Below, in pieces: positions 53,338 through 63,318 of a stretch of 64,000 bases of DNA (position 1 is the stretch's first letter; each line of letters starts with the position of its first letter). Origin of the DNA: Pseudomonadota bacterium (lineage in GTDB: Bacteria > Pseudomonadota > Gammaproteobacteria > Steroidobacterales > JBCBZW01); assembly GCA_039815145.1 (NCBI GenBank), contig JBCBZW010000004.1, positions 40,066 through 104,065 on the forward strand, written 5' to 3'. The notes beneath the pieces were generated by a model that was not told the origin of the DNA, made no database searches, and worked only from the letters and a program-made list of their open reading frames with translations. A program made the translations under genes and the position numbers.

Positions 53338-55832
53338 GGTGCGCCGGTCAGCGGCACCGTGCGCACCTTGCCGTCCTCACCCGCCTTGCGCTCGCGGAGC
53401 TTGTCCAGGGTCTCGCGCATGAGGTCACGGGTGTCGTTCTCCGACTTATACAGCTCAATACGCGAGCGCTCGATGCGTCGGGGGAAGTGGTTGTTGGCGA
53501 AATCCGCGTCCGCGGTCTGGTGCTGGGGGTCCAGGGCGACAGCGCTGATCGCTTGTTCGCGGATCAGCAGCTTGGTCACGCTGGCGATGTCGCGGCGCCA
53601 GATCTCCGCCGGCAGCATCAGCGATTCGCTCGTGCCGTCGGCGTTGGTGATCTCCAGGGGCAGGGGCGTGGGCAGACCGCCCAGGTTGTCGAAGTCGACG
53701 AAGTAGATGAACTGCCCTTCGGCGACGGCGCGGCGCAGGGCCTCGTACTCCCAGTCCTCTAAGCCATCGAGCAGGTCGGCGTGATCGTTGCGCGCCTTGT
53801 TGGTGGGCGTGAACTCGTCGTTCTCGTTGTAGAAGTCGGCGAGCTCGGGGTGGCGTTGGAGGTAGGTGGCTCGACCTTCCTCGCGGTTGCGACGCTGGCC
53901 GAGCGCTTCGGGTACCTCGCGCTCCCGCTCGGCGCGGGCGAGGGGGCCTTCCATATCCGGGTTGGTGCTGGAGATCTGATACTCGCGCACGTCGCGGATG
54001 GCCACGTCCACGTGGTCCGTCGAGTAGAACCACCCACGCCAGAACCAATCGAGATCCACGCCCGAGGCGTCTTCCATCGTGCGGAAGAAATCTGCGGGGG
54101 TCGGGCGCTTGAAGCGCCAGCGGCGGGAGTACTCCTTGAAGGCGAAGTCGAACAGCTTGCGGCCCATCACGGTTTCGCGCAGCACCACCAGTGCCGCCGT
54201 CGGCTTGGTGTAGGCATTGGGGCCCAGGTGCAGCACCGAATCAGAGTTGGTCATGATCGGCACCTGGTCTTCGCTGGTCATATAGTCGGTGACGTAGTCG
54301 AGCACGTTCACGTGGTTAGGGCGGTAGGCGGGGTAGTTCTCCTCCCACTCCCACGCCGCCATGTAGTCGAGGAAGCTGTTGATGCCCTCGTCCATCCAGG
54401 TCCATTGGCGCTCGTCGGAGTTCACCGTCATCGGAAAGTAGATGTGACCGATCTCGTGGATGATGACGCCGATCAGGCCGTACTTGGTCTTGCGCGAATA
54501 GGTGCTCTTGCGCGCGTCGTCCACCAGGTCCTCGGGGTCGGCGTCCACCTCATCTTCCCGATAGCCATTGAAGGTGATCATCGGATACTCCATGCCCCCG
54601 CTCTTCCAGGTGTTCACGGACTGAGCGCTGGGGTAGGGGTAGTCGAAGGAGAAGCGTGAGTAGACCTCCATCGTGTGCTTGACCGCGTGGGTGGAGTAGT
54701 CCGCCCAGATCCTGCCGGCCTCGTTGGGGTAGAAGGACATGGCGAGCACGTTGTCGTAGGTGGCGCCCGGTTGGCGGTGGGACATCGCATCCCAGACGTA
54801 CTTGCTCGAGCTCGACCAAGCGAAGTCGCGCACGCTCTCGGCCTGGAACACCCAGGTCTTGGTCTTGGCGCTGCGGGTCTTCTCGTTCGCCAGCGCCTCC
54901 TCGGGCGTCACGATGAACACGGGTTCGGCTTCGCTCGTGCGCGCCTTGGCCAGGCGCTCGCGCTGGGTGGCGCTCAGCACCTCATCCGGGTTCTGCAGCT
55001 CACCGGTGGAGGACACGATGTGGTTGGCGGGCACGGTGATGGCCACCTCGAAGTCGCCGAATTCGAGGGTGAACTCGCCGCGGCCGAGGAACTGCTTGTG
55101 CTGCCAGCCGGCGTAGTCCGTGTAGGCCGCCACGCGGGGATACCACTGGGCGAGGAAGTAGAGGGCCGTATCCGTCTCGGGGAAGTGCTCGTAGCCGCCG
55201 CGCGAGTCGTTGAGAATCTCCAGCAGCACGTTGAAGGCGAACTCGATGCGCAGCACCGTGCGCTCGCCGCTCGCCAAGGGGGTCGGCAGGTCCACGCGCA
55301 TCATCGTGTCGACCACCGTGTGCGCAAGGGCGTTGCCCGTGCCGTCAGTGACGGCACCGAGTTCGAAGCCGTATTCGACGTCCTGGCGATTCTGATGCTG
55401 AGCGATCGCCTTGTAGCTCAGTACGTCCTTGCCCTCACCCTGCGCGTCGCGCCAGGTGTTGCGCCCCGCCGCGTCGGCGGCGGTCTTCGAGCGCGCCTCG
55501 AGGGAGTCCCTGGCGAAGCGGTTCTGATCCAGCTGTAGCCATAGGTAGCGCAAGCGGTCTGGCGAATTGTTGTGATAGGTGATCTCCACCACGCCGGTGA
55601 TGCGCCGGGCCTTCTCGTCCAGCGCCACGTCGATGCGATAGTCGGCGCGTTGCTGCCAGTACTCTCGCCCGGGGGCGCCGGAGGCCGTGCGGTAGACGTT
55701 GGCCGTCGGCAGGTCGACGCCCAGCTGGCGGAAGGCGTCGTAGAAGTCGCCTTTGGTCTGGCGAATCGCGTCGCTGTGGGCGACGCCGAGGGGCAACAGG
55801 AGCACGAGGGCGATCAGGAGACGGTGACTCAT
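53334..55832 (-). CDS. Exported M1 family zinc metallopeptidase
   Basis: An 832-aa protein with a signal peptide ending VAHSD. The zinc site is H459, E460, H463 (VIIHEIGHIYFPM) with E482 (WMDEGINSF), and the substrate-anchoring GGMEYP lies near 412. Length and layout fit exported M1 aminopeptidase-like proteins. Its first 450 residues form the beta-rich N-terminal domain. It is the first gene of a two-gene operon with DUF6702. Confidence 0.9.
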   Translation of the reverse strand: MSHRLLIALVLLLPLGVAHSDAIRQTKGDFYDAFRQLGVDLPTANVYRTASGAPGREYWQQRADYRIDVALDEKARRITGVVEITYHNNSPDRLRYLWLQLDQNRFARDSLEARSKTAADAAGRNTWRDAQGEGKDVLSYKAIAQHQNRQDVEYGFELGAVTDGTGNALAHTVVDTMMRVDLPTPLASGERTVLRIEFAFNVLLEILNDSRGGYEHFPETDTALYFLAQWYPRVAAYTDYAGWQHKQFLGRGEFTLEFGDFEVAITVPANHIVSSTGELQNPDEVLSATQRERLAKARTSEAEPVFIVTPEEALANEKTRSAKTKTWVFQAESVRDFAWSSSSKYVWDAMSHRQPGATYDNVLAMSFYPNEAGRIWADYSTHAVKHTMEVYSRFSFDYPYPSAQSVNTWKSGGMEYPMITFNGYREDEVDADPEDLVDDARKSTYSRKTKYGLIGVIIHEIGHIYFPMTVNSDERQWTWMDEGINSFLDYMAAWEWEENYPAYRPNHVNVLDYVTDYMTSEDQVPIMTNSDSVLHLGPNAYTKPTAALVVLRETVMGRKLFDFAFKEYSRRWRFKRPTPADFFRTMEDASGVDLDWFWRGWFYSTDHVDVAIRDVREYQISSTNPDMEGPLARAEREREVPEALGQRRNREEGRATYLQRHPELADFYNENDEFTPTNKARNDHADLLDGLEDWEYEALRRAVAEGQFIYFVDFDNLGGLPTPLPLEITNADGTSESLMLPAEIWRRDIASVTKLLIREQAISAVALDPQHQTADADFANNHFPRRIERSRIELYKSENDTRDLMRETLDKLRERKAGEDGKVRTVPLTGAP

Positions 55833-56096
55833 AGGGATTTGAGCAGGTTGCGGTGATGAGGGAAGCGGCCAAGCCTAGCAGAGGGTTGGGAGCTCGCGGG
55901 CGGGTGGGCGTCGACTCCATGGACGCCTCGCCAGGCGTCGAGATCTCGATCGAGGCTGAGGCGGGAAACGGCAACACGGGCGTCGGAGCTGCCCGTGGCG
56001 TTACACTACCGCCCGCCCGTCAGCTCCGTCGCCGGCTGCAAGTCGACGAACAGGACCTGGATATCGCAAGACTCACTGATCTACCGATAATTAAAA

Positions 56097-57374
56097 ATGA
56101 CGCGATTCGCTGCTACTGCCCCCGGTTTGATACCCGCCCTCCTCGCCACGCTGTTGGTGCTAAGCGCGGGGACCACTCATGCCGACCCCCTGGATGACGC
56201 TCGCGCGGCCTGGCGCCGCGGCGACTACAAGCTCGCGCTGGACCTGCTACGTCCCTTATCGGACGCAGGTGACGCAGGCGCCCAAGCCACCCTGGCGCTG
56301 ATGTACGAGTTCGGCCAAGGGGTCGAGCGCTCGGCCGGGACGGCCGCCGAGCTCTACGAGCAGGCGGCGCCTGGAATGGACCTGGAGTTCCGCCACAACC
56401 TGGCGACCAAGTTCTACGCCGGCGACGGCCTGGCACAGGATTACGGCAAGGCCGCGCGCTGGTGGCGCGAGGCAGCCGACGGCGGACTGCCGGAATCCCA
56501 GTACGATCTCGGCCTGCTCTACCACACGGGTAAGGGGCTGCCACAGGATTACGGCAAGGCCTACGAGCTCTACCAAGCCGCCGCACGGCGTGGCCTGGCG
56601 CGGGCGGAACACGGCCTCGGTGTGCTCTACGCCACCGGCAACGGCGTGCCGAGGGACTACGCGGAGGCGGCAAGCTGGTTCGCGCGCGCCGCCGAGCAGA
56701 ACTACCCCAAGGCCCAGTACAACCTGGCGTCGTTGCTGATGTCGGGGCGGGGGGTGGATGTCGACACCGATCGCGCCGAGGACCTCTTGCGCCGAGCAGC
56801 CGCCGCCGGCGAGGAAGGCGCCGTCGTCAAGCTCGCCGAACTGCGTCGCCAGCGGCGCGAGCCGAGCGAGTCATCGGTCAGTACCACGACGACCGCGGGT
56901 GCGGTACGCACGGCGCGGCCCGCGAACGTGGTCGCACCCCCCATAGAGCCTCGGGACGCGATCGCTGAGCCGGCGCCCGTGGCGCGCGTGGTCAGGTCGT
57001 CACCGACACCGACACCGCCGCCGACGACCCCGGCCCCCGCGCCCACCGCTGTTCCTGCGCAAAGCGCGCCCGCGATGGTCAGCGCCGCCTCGGACTTCGA
57101 GGAGGCCTCGCCGCAAGCGTGGGTGCTGCAACTGGCGAGCATGTCCACGGCGCAGACCGCCGAGGGCTTCGCGGACAAGCTCCGCGCGCAGCTGGACGAC
57201 ACCCTGTACGTGGTGGCCTACCAGGCCGGCGGCACGGTGCGCTATGCCGTCGTGCTCGGGCTCTTCGATGGCCGTGCAGCGGCCGGCGAAGCCGCGACGG
57301 CGGTGCGCCCGCTGCTGGCGAGTGGCGATCCTTGGTTGCGACGCGTGGGCGCCCTGCAGGCCCTGCAGCCCTAG
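56097..57374 (+). CDS. Exported Sel1-repeat protein with C-terminal SPOR domain
   Basis: A 425-aa protein with a signal peptide ending AGTTHAD. About six Sel1/TPR-like repeats follow (YKLALDLLRPLSDAGDAGAQ, YEFGQGV, YHTGKGLPQDYGKAYELYQ, YATGNGVPRDYAEAASWF, LMSGRGVDVDTDRAEDLL). A Pro/Thr-rich linker (about 260-330) leads to a C-terminal SPOR domain (AWVLQLASMSTAQTAEGFADKL), which binds denuded peptidoglycan at division sites. It should be periplasmic and may link protein assemblies to the wall. The gene stands alone. Confidence 0.85.
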   Translation: MTRFAATAPGLIPALLATLLVLSAGTTHADPLDDARAAWRRGDYKLALDLLRPLSDAGDAGAQATLALMYEFGQGVERSAGTAAELYEQAAPGMDLEFRHNLATKFYAGDGLAQDYGKAARWWREAADGGLPESQYDLGLLYHTGKGLPQDYGKAYELYQAAARRGLARAEHGLGVLYATGNGVPRDYAEAASWFARAAEQNYPKAQYNLASLLMSGRGVDVDTDRAEDLLRRAAAAGEEGAVVKLAELRRQRREPSESSVSTTTTAGAVRTARPANVVAPPIEPRDAIAEPAPVARVVRSSPTPTPPPTTPAPAPTAVPAQSAPAMVSAASDFEEASPQAWVLQLASMSTAQTAEGFADKLRAQLDDTLYVVAYQAGGTVRYAVVLGLFDGRAAAGEAATAVRPLLASGDPWLRRVGALQALQP

Positions 57375-57544
57375 CGAGCTTTCCTAGGTAATCCCCTAGC
57401 CAGCGCCAACACCTTGCCGCCACCGTCTTCGCCATGACCGGCACTCCTTGAGCTAACCACCGCGCGTCGCGCCTCCGCTCGGACTACCATCGAGTGAGTA
57501 GGGGGTCGAATTCGTCGGCTCGCGAGCTCTCGAGGAGAATCGAC

Positions 57545-59161
57545 GTGGACAGACGCGACTTCATTCGCCTGGCGATCGCCAGCACCGCGGCGATGGCCGG
57601 TTCGCGGACCCTTGCCGCCACCCCCTACGGCACCAAGCGCACGCCTCCGCCGGTGCAGGCCCTGGCCTCGGCTCACCTGATGCAACTGCGTGAGTGGATG
57701 GATAGCGGACGCCATTCCTGCGCGTCCATCGTGGAGGCCTACCTCGCTCGCATCGACAACCTCGATAGCGCTGGCCCCACCCTGCGCGCCGTGCTCGAGA
57801 CGAACAGGCAGGTGCGCTCCTTCGCCGCCGCCCGCGATAGCCAGCGCCAGGGCGGTCTCGATGTGGGTCCCCTGCACGGCATGCCCCTCATGCTCAAGGA
57901 CAACCTGGACACGGCCGGTGCCCTGAGTGCGGGGATGTTGACCACCGCGGGTTCCCTGGCGTTGATGGATTGCATGCCCGGGCGCGCCTCCACCGTGGCC
58001 GAACGGCTGGAGGCGGCCGGTGCCCTGATTCTCGGCAAGACGAACTTGAGCGAATGGGCGAACTTCCGCTCGGAGCGCTCCTCGAGCGGCTGGAGCGGGC
58101 GCGGCGGTCAGACCCGCAATCCGCACGTGCTCAGCCGCAACCCCTGTGGCTCGAGCTCCGGCTCCGGCGCTGCGGTGGCGGCCGGCCTCTGCGCGGGCGC
58201 GATCGGGACGGAGACCAACGGGTCGATCGTGTGCCCGGCGGGTACCTGCGGCATCGTCGGCTTAAAGCCGACCGTGGGGCTGGTAAGCCGCGCCGGCATC
58301 GTGCCGATCTCCGCCACCCAGGATACGGCCGGCCCGATGACCACCGACGTGACCGGTGCTGCCGTGATACTGGGCGGCGTCGCGGGCGTTGATCCACGCG
58401 ACCCAGCGACCAGCGCCGCGGCCGATCACGCGCACAGCGACTACACGCAGTTCCTCGACCGCGATGGTCTGCGCGGTGCGCGGATCGGCGTGATGCGGCG
58501 CTGGAACGGTCGCCACGAGGGCGTTGATGCGGTCTACGAGCGGGCCCTCGACTCCTTGCGTGCCGCCGGTGCTGAGCTGATCGACCCGGTTGATATCGAG
58601 AACTGGAATGACTATGGCGAAGCGTCCTATCAGGTGCTGAAGAGCGAGTTCAAGGATGGTCTCAAGCGCTACCTCGCTACCCGTGACGGCGATGGGCCGA
58701 AGACCCTGGCCGAGGTGATCGCCTTCAACGAGGCCCATGCCGAGCAGGAGATGCCCTGGTTCGGCCAGGACATCATGATCGCCTCAGAGGCCACCGCCGG
58801 GGTGGAGGATCCCGCTTACCTGGAGGCCCTGGCCAAGGTGCGGCGCATGAGCCGCGATGAGGGTATCGACGCGGCGCTGGGTGAGCACCACCTGGATGCG
58901 ATCGTGGCGCCCACCAACGGACCCGCGTGGACCACGGATTGGGTGAACGGGGATAACTGGGTGGGGATCAGCAGTTCGAGCGCCGCGGCGCGGGCCGGCT
59001 ACCCCAACATCACCGTGCCAGCGGGTGCAGTGCACGGCTTGCCGATCGGCATCTCCCTGTTCGCGGGCGCTTGGTCCGAGCCGTTGCTCCTGCGTCTGGC
59101 GTACGCCTTCGAGCAGCAGCACGGGGGACGCGTGCTACCGACCTACCGCGCGACGATCTAG
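57545..59161 (+). CDS. Exported amidase (amidase signature family)
   Basis: The GTG at 57545, behind AGGAG, gives 538 aa. The N-terminus VDRRDFIRLAIASTAAM has a Tat motif. The Ser-cisSer-Lys triad is K118 (MLKDNLDT), S204 (CGSSSGSGAA) and S228 (GTETNGSIV), with the usual 24-residue distance between the serines. It hydrolyses amides; the substrate is unknown, and its length and style fit periplasmic Asp/Glu-amidotransferase-related amidases. Its stop codon TAG is the first three bases of the inverted repeat at 59159. Confidence 0.88.
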   Translation: MDRRDFIRLAIASTAAMAGSRTLAATPYGTKRTPPPVQALASAHLMQLREWMDSGRHSCASIVEAYLARIDNLDSAGPTLRAVLETNRQVRSFAAARDSQRQGGLDVGPLHGMPLMLKDNLDTAGALSAGMLTTAGSLALMDCMPGRASTVAERLEAAGALILGKTNLSEWANFRSERSSSGWSGRGGQTRNPHVLSRNPCGSSSGSGAAVAAGLCAGAIGTETNGSIVCPAGTCGIVGLKPTVGLVSRAGIVPISATQDTAGPMTTDVTGAAVILGGVAGVDPRDPATSAAADHAHSDYTQFLDRDGLRGARIGVMRRWNGRHEGVDAVYERALDSLRAAGAELIDPVDIENWNDYGEASYQVLKSEFKDGLKRYLATRDGDGPKTLAEVIAFNEAHAEQEMPWFGQDIMIASEATAGVEDPAYLEALAKVRRMSRDEGIDAALGEHHLDAIVAPTNGPAWTTDWVNGDNWVGISSSSAAARAGYPNITVPAGAVHGLPIGISLFAGAWSEPLLLRLAYAFEQQHGGRVLPTYRATI

Positions 59162-59274
59162 TGCCCTGAGTTGGGAGTTCGTTGAGTGTCGCGGGGCCTG
59201 CCACGCTCGTCGTCGCGCCGCGCTCAGGAACGAAAACTCCCGTGCGCATTACTCAACGACAACTCAGGGCACTA
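59159..59274. repeat. 116-bp inverted-repeat element bounded by two stop codons
   Basis: The ends are 15-bp perfect inverted repeats, TAGTGCCCTGAGTTG, followed on both sides by TCGTTGAGT (offset by five bases on the left). The left TAG is the stop codon of the amidase, and the right TAG, on the reverse strand, is the stop codon of glcF. A nested pair GGGAGTT lies within. The arms resemble the repeat at 42654. It may be a small non-autonomous transposon or a specialised terminator. Confidence 0.7.
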
Positions 59275-60525
59275 TCGCGTACGCGCCTCGACCTCTTCGA
59301 TCCAGTGCCGCACGGGGGTGTCCGTGTGGCGGGATAGGTGCTGCTGGCAGCCCACGTTGGCGGACAGGATGAGGTCGGGGTCGTCCGCGTCGAGCTGGCC
59401 TGCACGGCGCTCGCCGAGGCGGTGTGCCATCTCCGGTTCCAGCACCGACCAGGCGCCCGCGGATCCGCAGCAGGCGCCCGCGTGCGGGTCCGCCTTCGCA
59501 TCCAGACCCACGGCCTGCAGCACTTCCCGCACGCGACTGCTCAAGCCCAAGCCGTGCTCCAGCGTGCATGGGCAATGCAGTTGCGGTCCGCGCCGGCTCG
59601 TGGCCTCGGCGGTAGTGAGGGCGGCCAGCGCTTCGGGGGGCAGCACCTGCGCGATGTCGCGCAGGGCGTCGGCTACGCGCTGCGCCTCGGCGGGGATAGC
59701 GCCCGTGTGCGGGTCGGCGAGGAGCGATGGGTAGTCGCGCATGAAGGCGCTGCAGCCGCTGGCCGTCGTCACGATCGACTCGACACCTTTTTCATCCATT
59801 AGGCGAGCCAGTCGACTGACATTGCGTTGGACGCGTCGTCGGGCACCTTTGGCATCGCCGAAATGGTGATGGAGCGCACCACAGCAGCCCACCTCGCGCG
59901 CGGAGATCACCTTGGTGCCAAGGCGGGTCAGCACGCGGGTCGCCGCCTCATGGGTGGCGGGTGCCAGCACGGGGTGCACGCAGCCGCGCAGCAGGACGGC
60001 TGTCGGAGCGTCTGTCTCCGCCCGTAATGCTGCGCCTTCGGGCGAGGGCCGCAGGGGCTTCCCTTGCGTGGGCACGGCAGCGCGCAAGGCGGTTGGAAGC
60101 ACGGCGCGCAGGCGCCGCCCGAGCCACACGGCCAGTCGAAAGAGCCAGGTGCGCGAGGCGATGGTCCGGATCAGTTTGCGCTTCAAGCCGCCGGAGCCTG
60201 GGCGTGCTACCTGCTCGTCGACGAGCTCGCGGCCGATGCCGAGCAGCGTGTGGTAGGGAACGCCGGACGGACAGGTGCTTTCGCAGGCGGTGCAGGTGAG
60301 GCAGCGGTCGAGGTGGCGCTGGGTCACCTGCGTGGGCGCGTTGCCTTCCAAGGCTTGCTTGATCAAATAGATGCGCCCGCGGGGGCCGTCGAGCTCGTTC
60401 CCCGTGAGTTGATAGGTGGGGCAGGTGGCGTTGCAGAAGCCGCAGTGCACGCACTTGCGCAGCGCTGCATCGGCCTGGGCGCGTGCGTGGGGAGGGAGGA
60501 GATGCTCGTCGATAGCGGTCTGCAT
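59272..60525 (-). CDS. glcF: Glycolate oxidase iron-sulfur subunit GlcF
   Basis: A 417-aa protein with two [4Fe-4S] motifs at the N-terminus, CVHCGFCNATCP (about 24-35) and CLTCTACESTCP (about 74-85), and two CCG-type domains (EVGCCGALHHHFGDAKG and AGACCGSAGAW). This is the electron-transfer subunit of glycolate dehydrogenase, passing electrons from GlcD/GlcE to the respiratory chain. It follows glcE by 16 bases. Length is normal. Confidence 0.93.
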   Translation of the reverse strand: MQTAIDEHLLPPHARAQADAALRKCVHCGFCNATCPTYQLTGNELDGPRGRIYLIKQALEGNAPTQVTQRHLDRCLTCTACESTCPSGVPYHTLLGIGRELVDEQVARPGSGGLKRKLIRTIASRTWLFRLAVWLGRRLRAVLPTALRAAVPTQGKPLRPSPEGAALRAETDAPTAVLLRGCVHPVLAPATHEAATRVLTRLGTKVISAREVGCCGALHHHFGDAKGARRRVQRNVSRLARLMDEKGVESIVTTASGCSAFMRDYPSLLADPHTGAIPAEAQRVADALRDIAQVLPPEALAALTTAEATSRRGPQLHCPCTLEHGLGLSSRVREVLQAVGLDAKADPHAGACCGSAGAWSVLEPEMAHRLGERRAGQLDADDPDLILSANVGCQQHLSRHTDTPVRHWIEEVEARTR

Positions 60526-60541
60526 CGGGTTCAGATCCCTT

Positions 60542-61660
60542 TCAAATCCCTGGGTAGAGTCGACCGGCGTTGAGCACGCCGTGCGGGTCGAAGGCCGCCT
60601 TCAGGCGTCGGTGGAGGGCGTAGGTGGCCGGCGGCAGGGGATGGAAGGCATCTTCTACGCTCTCCTCGGGCGGTGACTGCGCCGTCGCGCCGGGCCCGTG
60701 ATAGCGCGTGGCGTGACCGCCGAGCGCTGCCGCCTCGTTACGAATGAGACTGATCGGCTCGTCCGTTATCAACCACCGTTGAGCACCGGCCCAGTCGATC
60801 ACGCAGGTGCCGGGCAAGTCGACCGGGCGCGACGCCGGCGCCACCGACAGTCGGTACAAGCCTTGTTCCGGCGACCGCTTGAAGGTGCGGCCGTTGAGGT
60901 CGCGCAGGGCGGTCCAGCGATCGTTAGTATTAGCTATTTCGGTGTCGGGGATGAGCGCTCGTAGGGTGGTCTCTCCTGCCTCCACGGCGCGTTCGCTGCC
61001 CGCGAGTCGCACGGACAGCTCGCCGTCGTGCCACATGGCGCCCGTCACGGGTAAGGCCCTGGCGCGGAGTCTCGTGAAGCAGTCGATCGCCTCGCGCGCG
61101 CTCATGTAGGCGCAAATGGTGCGAACGTGTGCAGGCGCGGGCAGCACCTTGACCGAGATGTCCAGGAGCACGCCAAGCGTGCCGAAGGCGCCCGTGAGCA
61201 GTCTTGATAGGTCGTAGCCGGCAACGTTCTTCATCACCTCACCGCCGAAGCGTAGCACCTGGCCCCGACCGTTGATCATGCGGATACCGAGGACGAAGTC
61301 GCGGGTGGCGCCCACGAAGGGCCGGGCAGGGCCGGACAGGCCGCTCGCGATGGCGCCGCCAAAGGTGGTGCCGGGGCCGAGCTGGGGCGGATCGAAGGGC
61401 AGGTGTTGGCCGTGGGCAGCCAGGTGCTCGGTGATGTGCGCGAGCGGCGTGCCGGCGCGGGCGGTCAACACCAGCTCTTCCGGTTGGTAGGTCACCACGC
61501 CGCAGTGCTCGCGTGTGCTGAGCTCCTGCGCGTAGGGCGTGCGACGACCCAGGAATCGCTTGCTGTCGCCGCCCACGATGCGAAGAGGTTCGCGGCGGCG
61601 GGCGGCCAGACGCACCGCGTCCACCAGCGCCTCGGTGTGATCGTGCTCTGGCGTGGGCAC
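60542..61660 (-). CDS. glcE: Glycolate oxidase FAD-binding subunit GlcE
   Basis: From the GTG at 61660 the protein is 372 aa. FAD-binding (PCMH-like) motifs are RIVGGDSKRFLG, YQPEELVLTARAGTPL, PPQLGPGTTFGGAIASGLSGPAR and GGEVMKNVAGYDLSRLLTGAFGTLG, matching GlcE. It begins two bases after the glcD stop codon, so translation is probably coupled. The frame is open upstream into glcD, but that part is not native. Confidence 0.9.
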   Translation of the reverse strand: MPTPEHDHTEALVDAVRLAARRREPLRIVGGDSKRFLGRRTPYAQELSTREHCGVVTYQPEELVLTARAGTPLAHITEHLAAHGQHLPFDPPQLGPGTTFGGAIASGLSGPARPFVGATRDFVLGIRMINGRGQVLRFGGEVMKNVAGYDLSRLLTGAFGTLGVLLDISVKVLPAPAHVRTICAYMSAREAIDCFTRLRARALPVTGAMWHDGELSVRLAGSERAVEAGETTLRALIPDTEIANTNDRWTALRDLNGRTFKRSPEQGLYRLSVAPASRPVDLPGTCVIDWAGAQRWLITDEPISLIRNEAAALGGHATRYHGPGATAQSPPEESVEDAFHPLPPATYALHRRLKAAFDPHGVLNAGRLYPGI

Positions 61661-61662
61661 CG

Positions 61663-63174
61663 TCAGAAGCGTTCCAACTCGGGGTGGGGCAGATTGCCGC
61701 CGTGCACGTGCATTGCGCCGAACTCGGCGCAACGGGCGAGGGTGGGTACGGCCTTGCCGGGGTTGAGCAAGCCATCGGGATCGAGGGCGCGCTTGACGGC
61801 GTGAAACTGGGACAGCTCGGCTTCCCTGAACTGCAGGCACATCTCGTTGATCTTCTCCCGCCCGACGCCGTGCTCGCCCGTGATGGTGCCGCCGGCCTCG
61901 ACGCAGGCGGCGAGGATATCGCTGCCGAACGCTTCCGCGCGCTCGAGTTCGCCCGCCTCGTTGGCGTCGAAGAGGATCAGCGGGTGCAGGTTGCCGTCGC
62001 CGGCGTGAAAGACGTTTGCGACGCGAAGGTCGTGGCGCTCGGCGAGTTGCTGAATGTGCGCCAGCACATCGGCCAGGGCGCGGCGCGGGATGGTGCCATC
62101 CATGCAGTAGTAGTCGTTGGCGATACGGCCGACGGCGGGGAACGCGGCCTTGCGACCCGACCAGAAGCGTGCCTGCTCGTCCTCGTCACGGGCGCGCCTT
62201 ACCGCGGTCGCACCCGCTTCGTGCAAGAGCACGCTGACCGCTTCCGCATCATGTTCGACCTCCGCCGTGCTGCCGTCGAGTTCGCATAGCAGGATGGCGG
62301 CGGCACCGCGCGGGTAGCCGGCGTGCACGAAGTCCTCCGCGGCGCAGATGGCCGCCTGGTCCATCATCTCGAGGCCCGCGGGTAGGACACCGGCGGCGAT
62401 GACCCGGGCGACTGCCTCCGCTGCCACCGTTACCTCATCGAAGCTGGCTAACAAGACAGTTCGCTCTGGCGGCGCCGGCAGCAGGCGCACGGTGACTTCC
62501 GTGACCACGCCGAGCATGCCCTCGGAGCCGTGGGCGAGGGCGAGCAGATCGTAGCCCGGACCATCGAGGGCGCGGTGCCCCAGGCCGATCGACTCTCCGT
62601 CGACGGTGAGCATCTGTGCGGCGAGCACGTTGTGCACCGTCAGGCCGTACTTCAGGCAATGCACGCCGCCGGAGTTCTCCGCCACGTTGCCGCCGATGGT
62701 GCAGGCGATCTGGGAGGAGGGGTCTGGCGCGTAGTAAAGGCCGAGGTGGGCCACCGCCTCGGAGATGGCGCGGTTGGTCACGCCCGGCTGCACCCGTGCC
62801 GTGAGGTTCTTCTCATCGATCTGGACGATGCGGTTCATGCGCGACATGACCAGCAGCACGGCGTGGCGCATCGGCAGGGCGCCGCCCGACAGGCCCGTGC
62901 CAGCACCCCGCGTGACCACGGGGACGCCGTGGCGGTGGCAGAGGCGCAGTACCTCGGCGGCCATCTCGGCGCTGGTCGGCAAGACCGCGCAGAGCGGCGC
63001 TTCGCGGTACATGCTGAGCCCGTCGCACTCGAAGGGGCGCAGGGCTTCCTCGCCGGTGATGACGTCGTCGCTGTCTGGAAAGTGCCGGCGCAGGGCGAGC
63101 AGCAGTCCTTCGGGATCAGCGCTCCTGGCGCCATCTATCCCGTCGAGGGCGGGATCGTGGGCGGCGGTGGTCAT
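61663..63174 (-). CDS. glcD: Glycolate oxidase catalytic subunit GlcD
   Basis: A 503-aa FAD-linked oxidase. The FAD domain shows VVTRGAGTGLSGGALP, VQPGVTNRAISEAV and SQIACTIGGNVAENSGGVHCLKYG; the C-terminal part has NVFHAGDGNLHPLILFD and GTITGEHGVGREK, with active-site histidines. It oxidises glycolate to glyoxylate. It is first in the glcD-glcE-glcF operon, whose presence suggests growth on glycolate, a common algal exudate. No glcC regulator or malate synthase gene is adjacent. Confidence 0.93.
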   Translation of the reverse strand: MTTAAHDPALDGIDGARSADPEGLLLALRRHFPDSDDVITGEEALRPFECDGLSMYREAPLCAVLPTSAEMAAEVLRLCHRHGVPVVTRGAGTGLSGGALPMRHAVLLVMSRMNRIVQIDEKNLTARVQPGVTNRAISEAVAHLGLYYAPDPSSQIACTIGGNVAENSGGVHCLKYGLTVHNVLAAQMLTVDGESIGLGHRALDGPGYDLLALAHGSEGMLGVVTEVTVRLLPAPPERTVLLASFDEVTVAAEAVARVIAAGVLPAGLEMMDQAAICAAEDFVHAGYPRGAAAILLCELDGSTAEVEHDAEAVSVLLHEAGATAVRRARDEDEQARFWSGRKAAFPAVGRIANDYYCMDGTIPRRALADVLAHIQQLAERHDLRVANVFHAGDGNLHPLILFDANEAGELERAEAFGSDILAACVEAGGTITGEHGVGREKINEMCLQFREAELSQFHAVKRALDPDGLLNPGKAVPTLARCAEFGAMHVHGGNLPHPELERF

Positions 63175-63214
63175 CGAAATGGGCGTCCTGCGTCGGGCCA
63201 GGGGCGGCGGTTTT

Positions 63215-63224
63215 GACTTAAGTC
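63215..63224. promoter_or_regulatory. Palindrome in the divergent glcD/moaC promoter region
   Basis: GACTTAAGTC is a perfect 10-base palindrome, 41 bases upstream of glcD. It suits an operator for the glc operon, but no regulator is nearby and there is no other copy to compare, so this is weak. Confidence 0.3.
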
Positions 63225-63258
63225 TGAGTCTATCAGCCGCGAATCGTCCGTAGGATCA

Positions 63259-63270
63259 CTAGTGCCTGTC
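63259..63270 (+). repeat. Solo end of the CTAGTG repeat family
   Basis: CTAGTGCCTGTC matches the start of the 42654 repeat, with one base missing (CTAGTGTCCTGTC). It lies between the divergent glcD and moaC genes. No partner arm is near, so it may be a remnant or chance match. Confidence 0.35.
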
Positions 63271-63318
63271 ACATTCGCCCGGGTAAACTGACGCATTGTT
63301 CTCCGCAGTGCACGATCA

